Below are positions 16,323 to 29,591 of a DNA stretch of 48,545 bases, piece by piece (position 1 is the first letter of the stretch; every line of letters starts with the position of its first letter). Where the stretch lies: contig JAODBJ010000063.1 of the NCBI GenBank assembly GCA_025463905.1, positions 1-48,545 of the forward strand, given 5' to 3'. Under the pieces are notes generated by a model. It did no database searches. It was not told where the DNA came from and was given only the letters and a program-made list of their open reading frames with translations. Origin of the DNA: Actinomycetes bacterium (GTDB taxonomy: Bacteria; Actinomycetota; Acidimicrobiia; IMCC26256; PALSA-610). The position numbers were made by a program, and so were the translations under genes.

Positions 16323-17282
16323 GTGCAGTCGCAACCGGCACCTTCTTCTTCGCGCGACCCGCGTGCGCTCGCCGCCGGTCTCTACGAGGCCGTCGTCAGC
16401 ACGGTGCGAGGTAAGCCCGACGAGGTGCGGCTTGCGCTCGTTGCTCTGTTCTCGGGCGGGCATCTCCTCGTGGAGGACGTCCCCGGCACCGGCAAGACGC
16501 TGCTCGCGAAGGCGCTCGCCTCCGCGATCGGCGGTCGATTCCGACGAGTGCAATGCACCCCCGACCTCCTTCCGGCCGACGTCACCGGCACTGACGTGTA
16601 CGGGCCCGCGACCGGTGCCTGGGAGTTCCGGCCGGGCCCGGTCTTCGCGAATGTCTTGCTGGTCGACGAGGTGAACCGCGCGTCGCCGCGAACGCAGGCC
16701 GCGCTGCTCGAGCCGATGGAGGAACGGCAGGTCACGGTCGACGGGACCACGCACCTGCTGCCCGAACCCTTTTTCGTCGTCGCGACACAGAACCCGGTCG
16801 GGGCCGCGGGCACCTTCCCGCTGCCCGAGAGTCAACTCGACCGGTTCGCGATCGCGCTCACACTCGGGCTGCCCGGCCGTGACGCCGAGCGCGAGATCCT
16901 CGCGGGCCGCGGCGGTGTCGACGCGCTCGACGCGATCGAACCCGTCACCACTCCCGACGCGCTCGCCGCCGCGATCACGTCCACTCGCCATGTGCATTGC
17001 GCCGCGTCAGTTATCGACTACGTGCTCGACGTCGCGGGTGCGACGCGAGAGCACCCCGACGTCGTGATCGGCGCGTCGCCGCGCGCGAGCCTCGGCCTGC
17101 TCCACGCGGCGCAGGCCTACGCGACCGTGGTCGGTCGCGACTTCGTGTCACCCGACGACGTGAAGGCGGTCGCTCCGCACGCGATGGCCCACCGGCTGGT
17201 GCTCTCGAGCGGGACCGACGTGCCCCACGCGGCGCGGATCATGCGCGACATCATCGCCGCGATCGCCGCGCCACGACCGTGA
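16323..17282 (+). CDS. MoxR-family AAA+ ATPase
   Basis: GHLLVEDVPGTGKTLLAKALASAIGGRFRRVQCTPDLLPADVTG; LLVDEVNRASPRTQAALLEPMEERQVT. Confidence 0.95.
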   Translation: MQSQPAPSSSRDPRALAAGLYEAVVSTVRGKPDEVRLALVALFSGGHLLVEDVPGTGKTLLAKALASAIGGRFRRVQCTPDLLPADVTGTDVYGPATGAWEFRPGPVFANVLLVDEVNRASPRTQAALLEPMEERQVTVDGTTHLLPEPFFVVATQNPVGAAGTFPLPESQLDRFAIALTLGLPGRDAEREILAGRGGVDALDAIEPVTTPDALAAAITSTRHVHCAASVIDYVLDVAGATREHPDVVIGASPRASLGLLHAAQAYATVVGRDFVSPDDVKAVAPHAMAHRLVLSSGTDVPHAARIMRDIIAAIAAPRP

Positions 17283-17292
17283 CACGAGCGTC

Positions 17293-18231
17293 GTGAATCG
17301 AAGCGGCCCCGGCGAATTCACCCTCGTCGCGGTCGCCCTGGTCGCGGTCGGCGCGTACAGCGCGCTGAACGGCACCGAGAACAGTCAGGTGACGCTGGCC
17401 GCAGTCGGCTTGTTCGCGATGGTGCTGTTCGTCGCCGGAGTCGTGTGGCCCTGGCTTACCCTCCTCGGGGTCCGCGTCGATGCGACCGCGCCGGCCGACG
17501 CAACCGCGGGCGACATCGTGCCGCTGCACCTGTCGGTGCAGGGTCGCGTGTCACGACTCGAACTACGCGTGCTCGACCCGGCGGGGGAGTGGCGCCGTTG
17601 TCGCGCTCCCGGGAGCGGCGAACTGCTGCACGCGGCGACGCGCCGCGGTGTGTTCCGGTACGTGCGCATCGAGGTTCGCAGCGCCGCGCCGCTCGGTGTG
17701 TTCCAACGTCGGCGCGTCCTCGTCGCGCACCTCGCGCGCCCGATCGCGGTCGGTCCGAAGCCGACTCGTGAACCCGCGGCGCTGCGTCCCGTCGGCGGCG
17801 GCGATGCGCCCGCCCCGCTGCCGGTCGCGTCTCCGAGCGCCGGCGATGTGGTGCGTGCGGTACGCCCATACGTGCCGGGCGACCCGGCGCGGCTCGTGCA
17901 CTGGCCGACGAGTGCGCGGCGCGGCGAACTCGTTGTTCGCGAGCAGGAACCGGCCGTCGTCCCTGGTATCGCGATCGTGGTCGATTTGCGTGGTGAACCG
18001 GCCGACGCCGAAGCGGCCGCGTCGCGCGCCGCGGGTATCGCGATCGCGACGCTCATGTCCGGCGGGCGCGTGGTGCTCGTGACGGTGGAAGCCGACGGGC
18101 CGGTCGTCGCGCCGGTGAACAGCCGCCGCGCGATCGGTTGGCGGCTCGCGGCATGCGTCGCGATGCCGTACTCGCCGCCGCCGCCGCTGGCACCGGAGGG
18201 GTGGCCGGTGATGGAAGTGCGGGCGCGATGA
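17293..18231 (+). CDS. DUF58 domain protein
   Basis: Two N-terminal TM helices; DVVRAVRPYVPGDPARLVHWPTSARRGELVVREQE signature; follows MoxR. Confidence 0.88.
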   Translation: MNRSGPGEFTLVAVALVAVGAYSALNGTENSQVTLAAVGLFAMVLFVAGVVWPWLTLLGVRVDATAPADATAGDIVPLHLSVQGRVSRLELRVLDPAGEWRRCRAPGSGELLHAATRRGVFRYVRIEVRSAAPLGVFQRRRVLVAHLARPIAVGPKPTREPAALRPVGGGDAPAPLPVASPSAGDVVRAVRPYVPGDPARLVHWPTSARRGELVVREQEPAVVPGIAIVVDLRGEPADAEAAASRAAGIAIATLMSGGRVVLVTVEADGPVVAPVNSRRAIGWRLAACVAMPYSPPPPLAPEGWPVMEVRAR

Positions 18232-20153
18232 GCAGCGCACCGGGCTCGAGCGCGCGTCCGTCGTGGCGCCATCCGCAACGCAATCCGGCCGCGCCAGGTT
18301 CACCGTGGCGCGCCGTTGCTGTGGTGGTCGCGGTTGCGCTCGCGTGTTCGGGCATTGTCAGTGCCGACCGCGCCGGCTTCCCGCGGTATGTCGGCGTGGC
18401 GGCGGGCGCGACGGCCGCGCTGCTCGGCGTGCTCGCGTTGCCGTCATTCCCGACGCGACGCATCGCGCTCGCGCTGCTCGCCTTCGGCGGGCTCGCCGCG
18501 GCCCGCCACGCCGCGCTGCCCGGCGTCGATGTGAAGGTCCTCGTGGTGTGGGCGATCGCGACGCTGATCGCGTTGTTGCTCGTCGATCGCGCCCAGTCCG
18601 ACGAGACACCCCATCTCTCCGGCAGCTCACCGCCGCCGCACCGGGCCGGTGAGATCGTGCGGGCCGCGACGGTGCTCGCCATCGCGGTTTTCGTTGCCGT
18701 GGTCGCGCTCGCGCCGACGATCGCGTCAGCAGTTCGCCACGACGCCGCGCCGGGCTCGGCGCCGGGCCAGAACGGTTTCGACAACGCCCCTTCGTCGTTG
18801 CGTCGGGGCGAACAGCTCGACATGACGTCCAGGCCGCACCTGTCGAACGATGTCGTGTTCACGGTCGACGCGAAGCACCCCGACTTCTGGCGCGGCGAAA
18901 CGTGGGACGTGTGGACGGGCAGCGGTTGGCAACGCTCCAACCGCGCCGGGATCGGACTCCCGCGGCAGGGCATCGACGTACCGGTGTATCCGGCGCGGAA
19001 CGACGTCGTGAGCAATGGCGGCGACAACATGCTCCAGACGTTCCATCTCGAAGCGCCGTACGCCGACGTCGTGTTCGGCGCACCGAGCGTGGTCAACGTG
19101 CGCACGACCGCGCTCCTCCTCGAGCGCGACGACGGGACGGTGTTCGCACCAGAGGGTCTCGGTCGTGGCGCCACCTACACGGTCACGAGCCGGCGCGCCC
19201 ACGCGACGCGAGCGACATTGACCGCCGCATCCGCGGCCGCGGTACCGCGCGCCATCGTGGAGCAGTACGCACAGGACCCTCAGACAACGAAACGTGTACA
19301 GCAGCTCGCCGCCGACATCACTGCCGGCGCGCCCAGTGCATACGACAAGGTGCTCGCCATAGAACAGTGGCTCGGCGCGCACACGAAGTATTCGCTCAAT
19401 GCGCCACCGTCGCGTTCGGGCCAGGACGCGGTCGACCAGTTCGTCTTCGACACGCACCGAGGTTGGTGTGAGCAGGTCGCGAGCACGCTCGTGGTGATGC
19501 TGCGCAGCGTCGGTGTGCCGGCGCGCGTCGCGACCGGCTTCGTCACGGGTAGCCGTGACCCATTGACCGGTCGGTACGTCGTGCGCGGGCGTGACGCGCA
19601 CGCGTGGGCCGAGGTGTATTTCGGCGGCGTCGGCTGGCAGGGCTTCGATCCGACTGCTTCGGTGCCGCTCGCGGGCGAGGCGGGCACCGCGACGTCGTGG
19701 CTCGAACAGGCGCGAGCGATGCTGCCGTTCCTCCTGGTCGGTGCGGCGGTGATCGGCGTACTCGTGTTGGCGCTCTCCATTTTCTGGCCGCGCGCACTTC
19801 GCTGGCCCCGGCGGCGCGCCCGGTCGACACCGTCCTGGGCCGCGGTCATGCTGGCCCGGGTCGAACGGCTCGGCCGGCGCGCGCACGTGCCCGCGCAGCC
19901 CGGCGAAACGGTGCGCGAATACGCGGGATCGCTCGCGGTGCAGCTCGGCGAGCCGCAGCTGGAAACCGTCGGGTCGGTGATCGACGCCGACGCGTTCTCG
20001 GCCCAGGGCGCGGCGCCCGCCGAGCGCCGCGCGGCCGAATCCACGCTCACCCAGGTGGAACTCGCAGTGCGCGAACGCCTGTCGAAGCGGCGCCGGGCGC
20101 GCGTGGTACGGTCGTCGGACCGGGAGCACCCGGTTACGAACCGCCACCCGTGA
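18228..20153 (+). CDS. TgpA-like transmembrane protein with transglutaminase-like domain
   Basis: Several TM helices, HRGWCEQVASTLVVMLRSVGVPARVATGFVTGS...GRDAHAWAEVYFGGVGWQGFDPT. Confidence 0.93.
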   Translation: MSSAPGSSARPSWRHPQRNPAAPGSPWRAVAVVVAVALACSGIVSADRAGFPRYVGVAAGATAALLGVLALPSFPTRRIALALLAFGGLAAARHAALPGVDVKVLVVWAIATLIALLLVDRAQSDETPHLSGSSPPPHRAGEIVRAATVLAIAVFVAVVALAPTIASAVRHDAAPGSAPGQNGFDNAPSSLRRGEQLDMTSRPHLSNDVVFTVDAKHPDFWRGETWDVWTGSGWQRSNRAGIGLPRQGIDVPVYPARNDVVSNGGDNMLQTFHLEAPYADVVFGAPSVVNVRTTALLLERDDGTVFAPEGLGRGATYTVTSRRAHATRATLTAASAAAVPRAIVEQYAQDPQTTKRVQQLAADITAGAPSAYDKVLAIEQWLGAHTKYSLNAPPSRSGQDAVDQFVFDTHRGWCEQVASTLVVMLRSVGVPARVATGFVTGSRDPLTGRYVVRGRDAHAWAEVYFGGVGWQGFDPTASVPLAGEAGTATSWLEQARAMLPFLLVGAAVIGVLVLALSIFWPRALRWPRRRARSTPSWAAVMLARVERLGRRAHVPAQPGETVREYAGSLAVQLGEPQLETVGSVIDADAFSAQGAAPAERRAAESTLTQVELAVRERLSKRRRARVVRSSDREHPVTNRHP

Positions 20154-20154
20154 A

Positions 20155-21739
<1,585 letters not shown>

Positions 21740-21740
<1 letters not shown>

Positions 21741-23047
21741 TGGCTGATCCGCAGGTCCTCGTGCGCGGTGGCCGCGTCATCGATGCCACCGGCGAACGCG
21801 TTGCCGACGTCCGCATCGTCGGTGGTGTGGTCACCGAAGTGGCGCCCTCGTTGGCACCCGAAGCCGGGTCGCTGGTGCTCGACGCCGAAGGTTGTGTGGT
21901 CGCGCCCGGCTTGGTCGACATCCAGGTGCACTTCCGTGAACCTGGTCGCGAAGACGCGGAGACGATCGAGACCGGCGCCCGCGCCGCGGCAAAGGGTGGC
22001 TTCACCGCAGTGGTGTGCATGCCGAACACCGACCCTCCACTCGATGATGCGGCCGTGGTGCAGGCGGTGCTCGAACGTGGCCGGTACGCCGCGTGCGACG
22101 TACGGGTCGCGGGCTGCATCACGAAGGGGCGGCGAGGCGAAGAACTCGCGCCCCTCGGAGAGTTGTACGACCGCGGCGTTCGCGTGTTCACCGACGACGG
22201 CGACTGCGTCGCCGACGCACTCGTGATGCGACGCGCGTTCGAGTACGCGCTCGCGCTTCCGGGCGCGGTGCTGTCACAGCACGCCGAAGATCCGTCGCTC
22301 GTAGCCGGCGGCCACATGAACGAGGGTGAATGGTCGGCCCGCCTGGGGATACCCGGACGGCCCGCCGAAGCGGAGATCTCGATCGTCGCGCGCGACCTCA
22401 CGCTCGCTCGTGTCACGGGTGGCCGCTATCACGTGCTGCACCTTTCCACTGCCGGCGCCGCGGCACTGGTGCGCGCGGCGAAGGCCGAAGGCGTGCGGGT
22501 CACCGCCGAGTGCACGCCCCAGCACGTCGTGCTCACCGACGCGCTGTGCGCATCATTCGACCCCGTGTTCAAGATGAACCCACCGTTACGTACGGCCGCC
22601 GACGTCGACGCACTCAAGGCCGCGCTCGCCGATGGCACGATCGACGCGATCGCCACCGATCACGCGCCGCACGCCCCGGAGACGAAGGAAGTGCCGTTCG
22701 AGGAAGCGCCGCCCGGGATGCTCGGCGTCGAAACCGCGCTCGGCGTCGCGATCACGCAACTGGTCGAACCAGGTGTGTTGTCGATGCAGCAAGCGCTCGC
22801 CGCGCTGTCGTGGAAGCCGGCCCGAATCGCCGGGCTCGACGCAGCAGGGCACGGCGGCCCCATCGAGCCGGGGCACGCCGCGCACCTCTGCGTGTTCGAC
22901 CCGAACGAACGGTGGGTCGTGGATGCCAGCCGGCTTGCGAGCAAGTCGCGCAATTCGCCGTTCGACGGTTGGAAGCTTGCGGGGCGCGTGCGGCACACGC
23001 TCCTGCGCGGTGTCCCGATGGTTCGCGACGGAGAGGCGCAACGATGA
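21740..23047 (+). CDS. pyrC: Dihydroorotase
   Basis: [46 protein letters not shown]. Confidence 0.96.
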
Positions 23048-24141
23048 CGCGTCCGCTCGACGAAGCACTGCTGGTGCTCGCCGACGGTGAGACCTTCGAG
23101 GGTGTCGCGGTGGGTCACCTTCCCGACCGCGGTATCGCGGCGGGGGAGGTCGTGTTCAACACCGCGCTGTCGGGCTACCAGGAGATCGTCACCGACCCGT
23201 CGTACGCGGGCCAGATGATCACGTTCACGTACCCGCACATCGGCAACTACGGCGTGACCCCCGACGACGACGAGTCGAGCGCCCCGCGCTGTCGCGGTGT
23301 GATCGTGCGCGACCTTGCGCGGCGCCCGTCGAACTGGCGCGCCCGCGACGACCTCGACGGCTTCTTCCGCCGCCATCGCGTCCCGGCAATCGCGGGTATC
23401 GACACCCGCCGCCTCACCCGTCATATTCGCCAGGCCGGCGCGCTGCCGGGCGCGTTCGGCACCGCGTCACGCGACGAGTTGCTTGCAGCCGCGCGCGAAG
23501 ACGGCGGTACCGACGGGCGCGACCTCACGAGCGAGGTCACCACCGCGGAGCCCTACACCGTCGGTTCGCCTGGCGCCGGTTACTACGTCGTCGCCTACGA
23601 CTTCGGCATCAAGCGTTCGATCGTCGAACAACTCGTCGATTGCGGTTGCCAGGTCGAGGTCGTACCCGCGCACACCTCCGCGCGCGACGTACTCGAGCGG
23701 GAACCCGACGGTGTGTTCCTGTCGAACGGCCCGGGAGACCCGGCGGCCGTCATTCGCGCGCAGGAGAACGTACGCGGTCTCCTCGGTAATGTTCCGATGT
23801 TCGGTATCTGCCTCGGCCACCAGATCATGGGTCTCGCGCTCGGCGCCGAAACCTTCAAATTGCGCTTCGGTCATCACGGCGGGAATCACCCGGTACGCAA
23901 CCTCGGCACGAATCATGTCGAGATCACGAGCCAGAACCACAACTACGCGATCGACGCGTCCACGCTGCCGACCGGGGTCGAGGTCACCCATCTCAACCTC
24001 AACGACGGCGACGTGGAGGGAGTGCGCGCCGAGGCGTTGCAGGCGTTCTCGGTGCAGTACCACCCCGAAGCGGGCCCCGGTCCCCACGACGCGCGCTATT
24101 TGTTCAACGAGTTCGTCTCCCTGATGAGAGCCGGCCACTGA
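23044..24141 (+). CDS. carA: Carbamoyl-phosphate synthase small subunit
   Basis: [68 protein letters not shown]. Confidence 0.97.
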   Translation: MTRPLDEALLVLADGETFEGVAVGHLPDRGIAAGEVVFNTALSGYQEIVTDPSYAGQMITFTYPHIGNYGVTPDDDESSAPRCRGVIVRDLARRPSNWRARDDLDGFFRRHRVPAIAGIDTRRLTRHIRQAGALPGAFGTASRDELLAAAREDGGTDGRDLTSEVTTAEPYTVGSPGAGYYVVAYDFGIKRSIVEQLVDCGCQVEVVPAHTSARDVLEREPDGVFLSNGPGDPAAVIRAQENVRGLLGNVPMFGICLGHQIMGLALGAETFKLRFGHHGGNHPVRNLGTNHVEITSQNHNYAIDASTLPTGVEVTHLNLNDGDVEGVRAEALQAFSVQYHPEAGPGPHDARYLFNEFVSLMRAGH

Positions 24142-27100
24142 TGCCCCGCCGCGAAGACATCGAATCCGTCCTCGTCATCGGGAGCGGCCCGATCGTGATC
24201 GGGCAGGCCTGCGAGTTCGACTATTCGGGAACGCAGGCCTGCCGCGTGCTCGCCGAAGACGGCTACCGGATCGTGCTCGTGAACTCGAACCCGGCCACGA
24301 TCATGACCGATCCCGAGTTCGCCGACGCCACGTATGTGGAGCCGCTCGACGTGCCATCCGTCGCGCGCATCATCGATCGTGAACGGCCCGACGCGATCCT
24401 GCCGACGCTCGGCGGCCAGACCGGCCTCAATCTCGCGATCGCACTCCACGAAGCCGGCGTCCTCGACGAGTACGGCGTGGAGATGATCGGTGCGAGCGTC
24501 GAAGCGATCCGTACCGCCGAAGACCGCCAGCGATTCAAGTCCGCGATGACCGAGATCGGGCTGCGCGTGCCGCCGTCGGGCGTCGCGTACACAATCGACG
24601 AGTCACTTCGCGTCGCCTCCGCGGTCGGCTATCCGGTGATCATCCGACCCGCGTTCATCCTCGGTGGTGGCGGCACCGGCATCGCGCACAACCGCGAGGA
24701 GATGCTCGCTGCCGCGGAACGCGGCCTCGCCGCCAGCCCGATCAGCGAGATCCTGATCGAGCGCTCAGTGGTCGGCTGGAAAGAGTACGAACTCGAAGTC
24801 ATGCGCGACCACGCCGACAACACGGTCGTGATCTGCTCGATCGAGAACCTCGACCCGATGGGTGTACACACCGGCGAGTCGATCACCGTTGCTCCCGCGC
24901 AAACCCTCACCGACCGCGAGTACCAAGTGATGCGCGACGCATCGTTCGCGTGCATCCGTCGCATCGGCGTGGAGACGGGCGGGTCGAACGTGCAGTTCGC
25001 CGTGCATCCGCGTACGGGCGAAATGGTGATCATCGAGATGAACCCGCGTGTCTCGCGTTCGAGCGCGCTCGCGAGCAAGGCAACCGGGTTTCCGATCGCG
25101 AAGATCGCGGCGCGACTCGCCGTGGGCTACCGGCTCGACGAAGTGATGAACGACATCACCCGTGAAACTCCGGCGTCGTTCGAACCGACCATCGACTACG
25201 TCGTCACCAAGTTCCCGCGCTGGGCGTTCGAGAAGCTGCCTGGATCGTCACCGGTGCTCGGCACGCAGATGCAGTCGGTCGGCGAAGTGATGGCGATCGG
25301 CCGGACGTTCCCCGAGTCGCTGCAGAAGGCGATCCGATCGCTCGAGACCGGTCGCGGCGGACTCAACTGCGACGAGGCCGAATCGGAGTACGACGCTCTC
25401 GACGCCGACGAACTGGTCCGGGCGGCCGCGATTCCCACGCCGGAGCGGATATTCCAGGTGGAAGCGGCGTTGCGGAAGTTCGAGTCGATCGAACGGTTGC
25501 ACGAGGTCACCGAGATCGACCCGTGGTTCCTCGACCAGATGTTGCAGATCGTCGAGGAACGGGACCGGCTCGCGTCAATTGGTTTCGCCGCCATGAACCG
25601 CACCGACTGGCGCCGCGCGAAACGTATGGGATTCGGCGATTCGCAGCTCGCGTACCTGTGGCAGGTCGACGCCGAGGACGTTCGCCGCGCCCGTCTCGAC
25701 GCCGGCGTACGCATCACCTACAAAACCGTCGACACGTGCGCGGCCGAGTTCGCCGCCGACACGCCGTACCACTACGGCACGTACGAGGACGAAGACGAAA
25801 TCGCGCCCCTCACGCGTCGCGCGGTCGTGATCCTCGGAAGCGGCCCGAACCGCATCGGCCAGGGTGTCGAGTTCGACTACTGCTGCGTGCATGCCGCCTT
25901 CGCCTTGCGCGACGCGGGCTACGAGACGGTGATGGTGAACTGCAACCCCGAGACGGTGTCCACCGACTACGACACGAGCGACCGTCTCTTCTTCGAGCCG
26001 TTGACGATCGAAGGGGTGCGCAACGTCTGTGAGGCGCTCGAAGACGCTGCGGTGCACGGTGGCGGTTCGCTCGCCGGCGTCATCGTGTCGCTCGCGGGTC
26101 AGACTCCACTCAAGCTCTCGCACGATCTCGAAAAGGCCGGTATTCCGATCCTCGGCACGAGCCCCGCGTCGATCGACCTCGCCGAAGACCGCGAACAGTT
26201 CAACGCGTTGTGCGAGCGTCTTGGCGTGCCGCAACCGGCGGGCGGCGTGGTCTCGAACGTCGACGACGCGCTCGCGATCGTGGCGAAGGTCGGGTATCCG
26301 GTGCTCGTGCGGCCGTCGTACGTGCTCGGTGGCCGCGCCATGGAGATCGTGTACGACGACGAAGACCTGCGCCGCGCGATGGCGCAACTCGAACGGAGCG
26401 GCACGCTCGGACGCGAAGGCGGGCTCTCCGCCGAGCGGCCCGCGCTCATCGACCGTTTCCTCGAGGACGCGATCGAAGTCGATGTCGACGCGTTGCGCGA
26501 TCACACCGGAGAGGTGGTGATCGGTGGCGTCATGGAGCACATCGAGGAAGCCGGTGTGCACTCCGGCGACTCCGCGTGCGCTATCCCTCCGCCCACGCTC
26601 GCGGCAGCAGTGATCGCGAAGATCGAAGAACACACACGCGCGCTGGCCGAAGCGCTCGACGTGATCGGCTTGCTCAACGTCCAGTACGCGGTGCGCGACG
26701 GCCAGGTGTGGATCATCGAAGCCAACCCGCGTGCGAGTCGCACGGTGCCGTTCGTGAGCAAGGCCACTGGGGTGCCTCTCGCGAAGGTCGCGGCGCGCGT
26801 GATGCTCGGCGCGACCTTGGCCGAGTTGCGCGACGAAGGGCTGCTCCGCCCGCCGGCGGAGGGCGGGCACGTGTCGGTCAAGGAAGCGGTGCTGCCGTTC
26901 GACCGCTTCCCCGACGTCGACACGATCCTCGGGCCCGAGATGCGCTCGACCGGCGAGGTCATGGGTATCGACCGCACGTTCGGCATGTCGTTCGCGAAGA
27001 GCCAGGCCGGCGCGGGCAACACGTTGCCGCGAGAAGGCACCGTGTTCTTGTCACTCGCCGACCGCGACAAGCCCATCGGGCTCATCGCGGCCCGCCGTTT

Positions 27101-27458
27101 CGCCGAACTCGGATTCACCATCGCGGCGACTGCCGGCACCGCCGCCGCGCTCGAAGACGACGGCATCTCGGTCGACATCGTCGTCGCCAAGGTCGGCGAG
27201 GCCATCGGGGTCGACGCCGTCGAATTGATTTCCTCGGGGAAGTGCGACCTCGTGATCAACACGCCACGCGGCCGAGGTCCCCGCGCCGACGGGATGCACA
27301 TCCGGCGCGCGGCGTTACGCCACAAGGTCCCCTGCGTCACCACCGTCGCGGCGGGCCTCGCCGCTGCCGCCGGCATCACGGAAACGTTGAGCCGCGAGCC
27401 GGAGGTGCGTTCGTTGCAGGACTACCACCGCGACGGGCAGCTGAGGTTGGACGTGTGA
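24141..27458 (+). CDS. carB: Carbamoyl-phosphate synthase large subunit
   Basis: 1105 aa; [28 protein letters not shown]; two ATP-grasp halves; C-terminal MGS-like domain. Confidence 0.98.
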   Translation: MPRREDIESVLVIGSGPIVIGQACEFDYSGTQACRVLAEDGYRIVLVNSNPATIMTDPEFADATYVEPLDVPSVARIIDRERPDAILPTLGGQTGLNLAIALHEAGVLDEYGVEMIGASVEAIRTAEDRQRFKSAMTEIGLRVPPSGVAYTIDESLRVASAVGYPVIIRPAFILGGGGTGIAHNREEMLAAAERGLAASPISEILIERSVVGWKEYELEVMRDHADNTVVICSIENLDPMGVHTGESITVAPAQTLTDREYQVMRDASFACIRRIGVETGGSNVQFAVHPRTGEMVIIEMNPRVSRSSALASKATGFPIAKIAARLAVGYRLDEVMNDITRETPASFEPTIDYVVTKFPRWAFEKLPGSSPVLGTQMQSVGEVMAIGRTFPESLQKAIRSLETGRGGLNCDEAESEYDALDADELVRAAAIPTPERIFQVEAALRKFESIERLHEVTEIDPWFLDQMLQIVEERDRLASIGFAAMNRTDWRRAKRMGFGDSQLAYLWQVDAEDVRRARLDAGVRITYKTVDTCAAEFAADTPYHYGTYEDEDEIAPLTRRAVVILGSGPNRIGQGVEFDYCCVHAAFALRDAGYETVMVNCNPETVSTDYDTSDRLFFEPLTIEGVRNVCEALEDAAVHGGGSLAGVIVSLAGQTPLKLSHDLEKAGIPILGTSPASIDLAEDREQFNALCERLGVPQPAGGVVSNVDDALAIVAKVGYPVLVRPSYVLGGRAMEIVYDDEDLRRAMAQLERSGTLGREGGLSAERPALIDRFLEDAIEVDVDALRDHTGEVVIGGVMEHIEEAGVHSGDSACAIPPPTLAAAVIAKIEEHTRALAEALDVIGLLNVQYAVRDGQVWIIEANPRASRTVPFVSKATGVPLAKVAARVMLGATLAELRDEGLLRPPAEGGHVSVKEAVLPFDRFPDVDTILGPEMRSTGEVMGIDRTFGMSFAKSQAGAGNTLPREGTVFLSLADRDKPIGLIAARRFAELGFTIAATAGTAAALEDDGISVDIVVAKVGEAIGVDAVELISSGKCDLVINTPRGRGPRADGMHIRRAALRHKVPCVTTVAAGLAAAAGITETLSREPEVRSLQDYHRDGQLRLDV

Positions 27459-28420
27459 ACGCAGCGCGCCGTCGCGAACGCGACCTCGCCGCCGACGTCG
27501 ATCTGTCGGTTGCCGTCGGGCCGCTTCGTCTCCCGAACCCGATCGTCGCGGCGTCGGGCACGTTCGGCCACGGCGACGAGGTCGCGTCGTTGTGCGACCC
27601 GGCCGGTCTCGGCGCGGTCACGGTCAAGTCGCTCGCTCCGTTCGCGTGGCCCGGCAATCCGCCGCTGCGCGTCACTGAGGCGCCGGGCGGGGGCATGTGC
27701 AATTCCATCGGGCTCGCGGGTCCGGGTGTCGAAGCGTGGATCGCGAACGATCTTCCGCGGTTGACCGACCGCGGCGCGCGGGTCATCGCGTCGATCTGGG
27801 GTCGGACCGTCGACGACTACGCGGTCGCGGCCGCGCCGTTGAAGCGCGTCGCCGATCGTTTGGTTGCGGTCGAGGTGAATCTCTCGTGTCCCAACGTCGA
27901 AGCGCGCAGCGCGGTGTTCGCCCACGCGTGCGAACCGACGTCGGCTGCGGTGCGCGGTGTCGTCGACGCGTTGGGCGGCGCGGTGCCGGTGTTCGCGAAA
28001 CTGTCGCCGAACGTCACCGACCTGGTTTCGATCGCGGCGGCCGCGCTCGACGCGGGCGCGGCCGGTCTCACCCTCATCAACACCGTGATGGCATTGATTG
28101 TCGACGTCGAGACCCGTCGCCCGAAGCTCGGCGCCGGTGGTGGAGGGTTGTCGGGCCCACCGGTGAAACCGATCGCATTGCGCGCGGTGTGGGACGTGTC
28201 GCGGGCGCTGCCGGGCACTCCCATCATCGGTACAGGAGGCGTCACCTCCGGGACGGACGCCATCGAAATGCTGCTCGCCGGCGCGAGCGCGGTGGGCGTG
28301 GGCACGGCGACGTTCGCCGACCCGAAAGCCACGCTGCGCATCGTCGACGAGATGCGGGCGTGGTGTGCCCGGCACGGCGTGCGAAACATCCAAGACCTCG
28401 TAGGAAAACTGGAGGGATGA
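27455..28420 (+). CDS. pyrD: Dihydroorotate dehydrogenase
   Basis: [64 protein letters not shown]. Confidence 0.95.
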   Translation: MNAARRRERDLAADVDLSVAVGPLRLPNPIVAASGTFGHGDEVASLCDPAGLGAVTVKSLAPFAWPGNPPLRVTEAPGGGMCNSIGLAGPGVEAWIANDLPRLTDRGARVIASIWGRTVDDYAVAAAPLKRVADRLVAVEVNLSCPNVEARSAVFAHACEPTSAAVRGVVDALGGAVPVFAKLSPNVTDLVSIAAAALDAGAAGLTLINTVMALIVDVETRRPKLGAGGGGLSGPPVKPIALRAVWDVSRALPGTPIIGTGGVTSGTDAIEMLLAGASAVGVGTATFADPKATLRIVDEMRAWCARHGVRNIQDLVGKLEG

Positions 28421-29094
28421 TGGCAAGGTCGCGTCTCGCGGTGGCGCTCGATGTCCCCGATCTCGACGAAGCGTCGCTGATGGCCAAGCGCGTGCGCGAC
28501 TCGGTCGAGATTGCAAAGATCGGCCTCGAGTTGTACTCCGCGGCCGGCCCCGCCGCGGTCGAACGGATGCACGACCTCGGCTTCGACGTCTTCCTCGACC
28601 TCAAGCTCCACGACATCCCGACAACGGTCGGTCGCGCCGCACGGGTCCTCGGCCGTCTCGGTGTGCGTTATTGCAACTTCCACGCTGCGGGTGGCGAGGC
28701 GATGGTGCGAGCCGCGGTCGAAGGTCTCGCGAACGGTGCCCGAGACGTGTCGACAACCCCACCGGTCGCGCTTGCGGTCACCGTGCTCACGAGCGATCCT
28801 GACGCGTCAGCGTTCGACGCCCGCCTCGCAACCGCGCTTGCGGGCGGCTGCGGCGGCGTCGTGTGCTCGCTGCTAGAGATCGAACGCGTGAAGCACGCGC
28901 GTGCAGACTTCGTCACCGTCGTACCGGGTACCCGGTTACCCACCGACGACACGAACGACCAGGCGCGCACCGGCACCCCGTTCGAGGCCGCGCGCAGGGG
29001 TGCCGATGTGATCGTGTTGGGACGCACCGTGACGGCGGCCGCGCAACCTGAAGAAGTCGCGGCGTACATCGCACGCGAGGTCGCAAAGCTCTAG
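28417..29094 (+). CDS. pyrF: Orotidine 5'-phosphate decarboxylase
   Basis: LAVALDVPDLDEA; DVFLDLKLHDIPTTVGRAAR; VIVLGRTVTAA. Confidence 0.95.
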   Translation: MMARSRLAVALDVPDLDEASLMAKRVRDSVEIAKIGLELYSAAGPAAVERMHDLGFDVFLDLKLHDIPTTVGRAARVLGRLGVRYCNFHAAGGEAMVRAAVEGLANGARDVSTTPPVALAVTVLTSDPDASAFDARLATALAGGCGGVVCSLLEIERVKHARADFVTVVPGTRLPTDDTNDQARTGTPFEAARRGADVIVLGRTVTAAAQPEEVAAYIAREVAKL

Positions 29095-29224
29095 TCCGCG
29101 CGTTCGCAGCGCGCAAGCGCGGGCCCGGTTGCGTGCTGCACCTTGCTCGCTATGCTGACTCGTCGTTCGGGGCGGCGGGCCAGAGCCATGGACGTCGCCT
29201 CCCAGGATCTTTCATGTTTCACAC

Positions 29225-29240
29225 CGGCGGGAACCCGCCG
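29225..29240 (+). promoter_or_regulatory. Stem-loop just upstream of the mihF SD
   Basis: CGGCGGGAACCCGCCG perfect inverted repeat; SD AGGAGG at 29246. Confidence 0.45.
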
Positions 29241-29258
29241 AGCCAGGAGGACCGTTCC

Positions 29259-29591
29259 ATGGCGAACCCGCCCTCACTCACGCCCGAGCAACGTCAGCAG
29301 GCGCTCCAGAAGGCCGCGGCCGCGCGACGGCAGCGGGCGGAGGTGAAGGACAAGCTGAAGATCGGTTCGCTCACGCTCCCCGAGTTGTTCGACCAAGCCG
29401 ACCGCGGCGACGACTCCGGCAAGATGCTCGCGAAGCTGAAGGTGGTGTCGGTCCTCGAATCGTTGCCCGGCGTCGGCAAGGTGCGAGCGCGCAACATCAT
29501 GACCGAACTCGAAATCAGCGAGACGCGTCGGCTGCAGGGCCTCGGCACCAACCAACGCCGCGCGCTGCTCGAGCGCTTCAACCAAGGTTGA
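29259..29591 (+). CDS. mihF: Integration host factor, actinobacterial type (mIHF)
   Basis: LTPEQRQQALQKAAAARRQRAEVKDKLKIGSLTLPELFDQ...LESLPGVGKVRARNIMTELEISETRRLQGLGTNQR. Confidence 0.95.
   Translation: MANPPSLTPEQRQQALQKAAAARRQRAEVKDKLKIGSLTLPELFDQADRGDDSGKMLAKLKVVSVLESLPGVGKVRARNIMTELEISETRRLQGLGTNQRRALLERFNQG

Noticed and set aside
16323-20153. MoxR-DUF58-transglutaminase cluster as a novel system
   Set aside because: Common, conserved three-gene arrangement across bacteria; nothing unusual seen here
26210-28420. 736-aa plus-strand ORF overlapping carB and pyrD
   Set aside because: Alternative frame for most of its length; its C-terminal part is genuine PyrD starting at GTG 27455, the rest is an Arg-rich artefact
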